This document shows, piece after piece, positions 59,401 through 64,000 of a stretch of 64,000 nt of DNA. How positions within the stretch are numbered: the first letter of the stretch is position 1; each line of letters begins with the position of its first letter. The translations under genes and the position numbers were made by a program. The DNA is from Endomychus coccineus (lineage: Eukaryota > Arthropoda > Insecta > Coleoptera > Endomychidae). The notes under the pieces were generated by a model. That model made no database searches. It was not told the DNA's origin and was given only the letters and a program-made list of their open reading frames with translations. The stretch lies in contig OY294069.1 in NCBI GenBank assembly GCA_958510875.1, positions 165,787,111 through 165,851,110 of the forward strand, written 5' to 3'.

Positions 59401-59950
59401 ACCACCACATGGAGTGATCTATCTGAGAGAAAAATCGATAGTAAGTGACAAAGTTGAGGCGGCAAACCATATGACGGAAGTTTCCCAAGAAGGCTTTGGT
59501 CCAGACTCGGTCAAATACTTTGAAGATAGTCAATTATACAGGTAGAGATTCCCCATGTTTTTCAATAGATTTCTACCATACATATGTTACGTAGGCAAAC
59601 AGGTCTCTTGATGATCTCTGCTGACGACAGTCATAATGCCGGTCAACAATTTTGTAGCTCTCTAGGAACTCTAGGTATTTGATTAGCTCGATGTTGATTG
59701 CTTTCTCCATTACTTTAGAGATCACAGATAATAGTGCAATGGGTCTATAATTATTAGGAAGGGTTTTCTTTCCTTTATTTGGAATTGGTTGCACTCTAGC
59801 TGTCTTCCAGCTGGAAAGAAACACTCCAAGTTGCTACGAAAGGGTAAACAACCTGCAGAAAACTAGTTTCAATTCAAGCGCACATTCCTTGAGAACGACA
59901 GGTAGAATTCCGTCTGGCCCCATAGTGGAGCTGCCGCCATTTTTCTAATG
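56440..59950 (-). pseudogene. CR1-like LINE remnant, copy B, split by another LINE
   Basis: The two halves, 56440-57125 and 59179-59950, are both minus strand and in the correct order. On the upstream half: [39 protein letters not shown] and SFADDCTLH (catalytic FADD). On the downstream half: the C-terminal region. Comparison with copy A shows only about 80 bp should lie between them; instead there are 2 kb of plus-strand LINE. Stops and frame breaks show it is dead. Confidence 0.75.
57126..59178 (+). pseudogene. 5'-truncated LINE inserted in the CR1-like element
   Basis: Plus-strand frames give LKPRKAPGHDTIRAETLKNI, MNYRPVSLISNFSKILEKIL, QYGFREGKSTEDAI, IFVDLSKAFDTV (motif A), YGVPQGTVLGPLLF (motif B), LSFVDDTAIFYE (motif C, with Val in place of the usual Ala) and a C-terminal GQRHCGFLAPKLYSLM. 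At least four frame breaks separate these. It ends in an (ATT)n tail at 59161-59178. Reverse transcriptase type is Jockey/CR1 group; no endonuclease remains. Confidence 0.8.
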
Positions 59951-60397
59951 ATACTTGACATATTTAAAATTTCATTGAAAAATGCTAACTTTATGCAAAA
60001 TACAAATTTTGTTTGGACCCTGAACGGTATTCTCCACTGACACTGAACATATTCCGCAAGCTCTCTCTATGACTAAATTGGTCATGTGACACGAGGATCA
60101 CGTGATCAAGGTAGTGGCCTGATATTATAGTAGGCTGTGGCACATAGTAGGTATACTGCGTGCCTAAGGCATTTAAGAAAACGCTAAATCAACATAATAG
60201 ACCATAGCCCACCAGAGATCCAAATTATTTATCATATGAACTGTTATGCTATTGAATAAGTAAGTTTCAATGGTGATATTCTTTCAGTATGAGCTGTGTC
60301 TCGAACTAGAGTATTGTAATGGAATTTGTATTCGCACCATGGTATACAAAAGGAAATAAAACAGGCTAAATCTTAAAATTCTACGTATATTTATATA
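59951..60397. other. Intergenic sequence, no gene seen
   Basis: It lies between the LINE cluster and the poly(A) site of the next gene. It contains no open frame with recognisable motifs. Confidence 0.5.
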
Positions 60398-60403
60398 TTT
60401 ATT
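60398..60403 (-). terminator. Poly(A) signal for the 60464-60928 exon
   Basis: AATAAA on the minus strand, about 61 bp after the TAG stop at 60464-60466. Confidence 0.55.
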
Positions 60404-60463
60404 GTACAAAATCGCGATTCACTAATCTACTTTGAGTCTTTCAATCTGAATCACCAACATCAA

Positions 60464-60928
60464 CTATCGAAAACCAACTGTTTTCTTCATGGATTTTGAT
60501 TTCCTTAGAGATTTTGCTTCAGCATCCTTCGGAAGAGAAGGTAAAGAACGAGGATGATAAAGTTCATAACTTTCAGGAATTGTCGGAGGCGTTGCGAATG
60601 GCTTCATTTGACCGGATGTGGAGAATCTAAATTGCACGGAATTTCTCACTGGTGTACTGGGAGGCCCTAAATCTATATCGTCAATCTTATGTTTTTTCTG
60701 GCATATCGCTTCCTCCCGATGAATAATTCTTATGTATTCTTGAGCATCACTCTGAGTACCTGCTATATCATCCAGTAGCTTAGAAAAATACCAAGCTTGT
60801 TTCGAATAAAATTCGGTCTGCTTTTTAGGGCCTATTGCATTGCTCTTCCTTATAATATCAATGAAATGTTCGATGAACAATTTCAAAATTGCTACTTGCT
60901 TAATTTTATCCAACTTGTCGTTGTTCCA
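60464..60928 (-). CDS. Last coding exon of an unidentified gene
   Basis: On the minus strand an acceptor (ttatcattgcag) precedes an open 154-codon exon that starts WNNDKLDKIKQVAILKL and stops at TAG (60464-60466), with AATAAA downstream. The first 85 residues look helical and charged (FIEHFIDIIRKSNAIG, FYSKQAWYFSKLLDDIAG). The tail is Pro/Ser-rich and basic and ends MKKTVGFR. There are no membrane segments. Codon composition and clean splicing suggest a real gene. I did not find convincing upstream exons up to 64000, so a long intron is likely. I do not recognise the family. Confidence 0.6.
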   Translation of the reverse strand, partial: WNNDKLDKIKQVAILKLFIEHFIDIIRKSNAIGPKKQTEFYSKQAWYFSKLLDDIAGTQSDAQEYIRIIHREEAICQKKHKIDDIDLGPPSTPVRNSVQFRFSTSGQMKPFATPPTIPESYELYHPRSLPSLPKDAEAKSLRKSKSMKKTVGFR

Positions 60929-61499
60929 CTGCAATGATAATATATATAATTACAATCAACTCTCCAAATACATGACTAGACGGAAATTTTACGGGAGATG
61001 CGAATCTTATTAATTTGGAAAACGAAAATAACCAGCGGCGGATCTAATGGATGGGCGATGGATAAATAAATAATTGTTCAATATTTCGTTTTAAAGTATC
61101 AAAAAAAGTTCATAAAAATTCAAACAAAACTGTGGTGCATAACTGGCGACTTTCGTATGACTGAGTGTGATAAATATTTTTGGATAACGCCCATGTTTCA
61201 CTGTAGTATGTATGTAGGTAAAATACATATTCTTGGAGTGCTGGAATCGTTTTTAGCCGTTTTAAGAAGACCGGATGAGTAAGAGTGAGAACTGTTGGAC
61301 GAAAAAAATTATACAAAATTGTAGGCGTCGGGCGACATTCCGCGTTCAGAACGTATATATAGTTGTGCATTGTGATGACGTTGCGTCATAAAGGTTAAAA
61401 TCCGGTTGGTCTCCTCTTCTTTGTTGTATCGAGAGTACGATAAAAAAATGAAATATAAATAAAGAAGTAAAAGTAGTATATGCTATGTAGCTATTATGG

Positions 61500-61780
61500 G
61501 CCGCATGTGACATTCTTGACGTTCTTTCAACCAGTCTTCTTTCTTAGACCGCACAGTAGAGGGTCTAGTAAATGACACCCAAGAAGTAAAGCCTCCCATC
61601 AATGCAAATGACTCTGTGCCAATAAACAATCTGTCAGGAAGTTAATGGCAGAGGTTGAATTAAACATACCATCTCATAATGTTGATGAGGACGAGGAAGA
61701 GAGGATGTTTACAACCAGGATCGAAAAAGTCATGTGAACAAAAGTATGACTTGGTATAACCAGAAACAGCATAACCTTCA
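61500..61780. other. Coding-like stretch, unresolved
   Basis: Base composition is less AT-rich here and both strands have protein-like frames. Plus: GLVNDTQEVKPPINANDS, stop, and one frame over MAEVELNIPSHNVDEDEEER. Minus: DFFDPGCKHPLFLVLINI and, after a possible intron at 61677-61635, TESFALMGGFTSWVSF. The minus-strand splice would create a TGA. I cannot tell which strand, if either, was coding; it may be a decayed transposon. Confidence 0.25.
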
Positions 61781-64000
61781 ATGTCTACTGCTATAAATAA
61801 TAATTATTACTGTTAATTATTTCATTATCTCATAAATCCAGAAATAGTGTATATGTTGGCAAGCAAATTTCAAACACAATAAAATGGGAAATTACCGAAA
61901 ACAATTTATAGATTTAGACCAATTGACATCCAGAACGAGAATCGCACTAGCTATTATGACAACCTTTAGTGATTATAAGGTCTCTTTAGTCTAGATCGAT
62001 CAGTAACGCCACAAAATAATAGTTCTAGGCAGCTGTTTTGCTCTTTTCATATAGATCATCAGTTAAAACGAGAAAGTTTGCAACGTTATTGAATAATCTC
62101 TGTTGAAGGTAGACATTACCGATCAACCGCTTCGTAAAAAGACCAACATCAACGCCATCTACGAATAGATGTCCCACTAAGAAATCAAACAATGTACGAC
62201 ATTGACTAATAGATTTCTCGAATTTTACAAAAGTTAGTGGAATGTAAGACTACTGGAGTGCGCCAGATGGCGACACCAACCCAATGTAAGAAATTAGATA
62301 TATTCCTTTCACCTGTGAAATATCAGTCTTCAACAATATCACACTTTTGTTTACCGTTTGAAAAGACAAACCAATATTAGTGACTGTTTGCATAGTACTC
62401 AGTAGTCACCGATTATTCAGCTAGTTTGTGAATATGTTTCTCTGATATAATGAATTAATTGAATTTAAGAAATAATCGTCATAAATATAGCACGACCTTG
62501 ATAAATTAGTTACTATTTTCATTGCTGCTAAATTTCTCTTATTAATTCCACTCCACATAATTTTGGCACTAATAATCAAAGAAAAAGTCTTCGAGCTTTG
62601 CTCTCGGGCTTTCATCAGATTATTAATGCTAAAATCATCGTTCAATTATTATAAAATACAGTCAATTTAGATACAATCAAGGTCTTGTTGAATATTTGAA
62701 TATATTCATTTATCTCATGTTGGCATTAGCTAGATAACAATGATAAGTTCTCTCTAATCTAGATCGGTCAGTAACGTCATAAACTAATAATCTGAAACTA
62801 TTAGTTTCTCATGTTACTGTTTGATCTAGACTAGAGGCTGTTACTACTAGTGAGTCATAAAAACAAAAACCTTCTAATTCAGAAAACGATGATTCGCAGT
62901 TTGATAAAATTGATAATCTAGTGGCCTCGCTAGAAACAAATTAGGTGCAGAGTATGTCACAAATAAGTCAAAACGAAATGTGTGAAATGTGAGGTTGCTT
63001 TGCACATGGACCAAAGAAAAAACTAATTTTTTCAATTTATAAGAGGATGCTTATATTATTAGTGGAGTCATTCTACGGAAAAATGAGGCGAGGTTCGTAA
63101 AAATTTGATAGAGGTTGGGGAGGTGGAAAAAGTTGTTTCTTGTGATAAGAAATATTTGCCGGAACCATCCCAAAAATCCCAAAAACTGGTTTCTGGGCCT
63201 TTTTTTAGGTCAGTTTTGAAGTTTTAATTTTTTTTCAACCCCTTAGACTTGTGACTGAGGTTTGGGAGTTGGACCCTTTTATTGTCCATGTTCAAGGAAG
63301 CTTTGGTTCAAATTTGGAGTGTTTGCAATCATTACTTCCCCTAGAATAGATATATATATATATACGTTTTTAGGGGTAAAAATTAAAATTGGGCTATTTT
63401 GATCAAATCTTCACCAAATTGAATGAAATTTAGTGTCAAAGTAGATAAGTGATCCAAAGATGAAGTTAAAATATCCAATAGTTTTGATAAAAATTCAAAT
63501 TTGGGAGATTTGGCCCAAATTTTGAAGATGCCCCCCATTACGGCAAACAAATCGCAGAGTACTCTTTTTGGGCTCAAATTGAAGGTTATTTTATATAGTT
63601 TGACGTGGTATAACTTGTTTTATAAGATCAGCCCATTTCTTGGCCATTTACGGCATATATATATGTGCGCGCAGATTTACCACCTTTATTGTATCATAAT
63701 AGCATTTTATCACTATAATATTGTTCTTAGAGTATAGATATGGCTTATTTTGCATATCTATGTGAGAAAACATATACATTATTTATTTGAGGTCCGCTTG
63801 TGCCATAGTGACATTTTTTTTTACTACACATATTAATTATTATAGAATATATAGGTATATAATACAACATCACCTGCGCTTTTTCTAATTCAAGACGCGA
63901 CAAAATGTTACTTCTGATGATGTGGACCACGCCTACCAATATTATGAGATAAAAATTATTTTTATAAAACAATGACAGGTAAAAATATTGTGTATCTTAT
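61781..64000. other. AT-rich sequence with short dispersed repeats
   Basis: No gene seen. A phrase containing ctagatcgatcagtaacg at about 61990 recurs with changes at about 62760 (ctagatcggtcagtaacg), and its reverse complement appears in part near 62815. A (TA)n run lies at 63348-63364. The minus-strand frame at 62645-62421 has no recognised domain. Confidence 0.4.

Noticed and set aside
61110..61370. 86-codon minus-strand frame that could be an upstream exon of the 60464-60928 gene
   Set aside because: It has no matching donor in phase with the acceptor at 60928 and is rich in residues expected from random AT-rich sequence.
62421..62645. CUGAUGA on the minus strand (62618-62612) followed by a CGAG/CUCG stem
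   Set aside because: The required GAAA is GAAG, and neither a cleavage triplet nor a stem I partner can be placed, so it is not counted with the hammerheads.
63905..63945. CUGAUGAUGUGGACCACG on the plus strand
   Set aside because: It looks like the start of a Penelope-type hammerhead but lacks a GAAA box after the stem.

Overview
This window is a piece of an AT-rich insect nuclear genome. The genes are split by introns with canonical GT..AG ends, protein similarity runs to insect and other animal orthologs, and the repeats (Penelope-like, hAT, Tc1/mariner, CR1/Jockey-type LINE and Helentron-like elements) are typical of arthropods. A beetle is possible but the sequence does not settle the order.

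Five genes are supported. (1) 8100-10476, minus: a six-exon gene for a 262-residue serine-rich protein that I cannot name, with an RVxF-type motif. (2) 11440-14646, plus: TRMT10C, the methyltransferase subunit of mitochondrial RNase P, 467 residues in five exons. (3) 14727-27205, minus: DHX8/PRP22, the DEAH-box helicase that releases mRNA from the spliceosome, 1268 residues in thirteen exons. (4) 30787-53328, plus: CAD, the fused CPSase II / aspartate transcarbamoylase / dihydroorotase of pyrimidine synthesis, 2192 residues in twelve exons. Its first two exons are short and lie 9.9 kb apart. (5) 60464-60928, minus: the last exon of an unidentified gene whose 5' part was not found. Genes 1 and 2 diverge from a shared upstream region that contains a MITE. 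Genes 2 and 3 converge with 80 bp between stop codons. All splice joins for genes 1-4 keep frame from start to stop.

The rest is mostly transposon debris, much of it inside introns. DHX8 introns carry LINE fragments, LTR pieces, an AT-rich tandem array and a 2.3 kb array of a 143-bp satellite with higher-order structure and a terminal inverted unit. CAD intron 1 holds a 137-bp hAT MITE, a 416-bp TIR element, Penelope-like sequence and a textbook nested insertion (hAT in hAT, both with 8-bp target duplications). CAD intron 10 holds a second satellite related to the DHX8 one, split by an 887-bp inverted-repeat element. Downstream of CAD are a foldback element, a deletion derivative of a Helentron that keeps helicase motif VI plus endonuclease, and a CR1-like LINE split by another LINE.

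The most interesting signal is a family of hammerhead-ribozyme motifs in the terminal repeats of Penelope-like elements. Five copies occur in three loci. Two have every core position apart from one extra U, two carry single core substitutions that should kill them, and one has an insertion in stem I.
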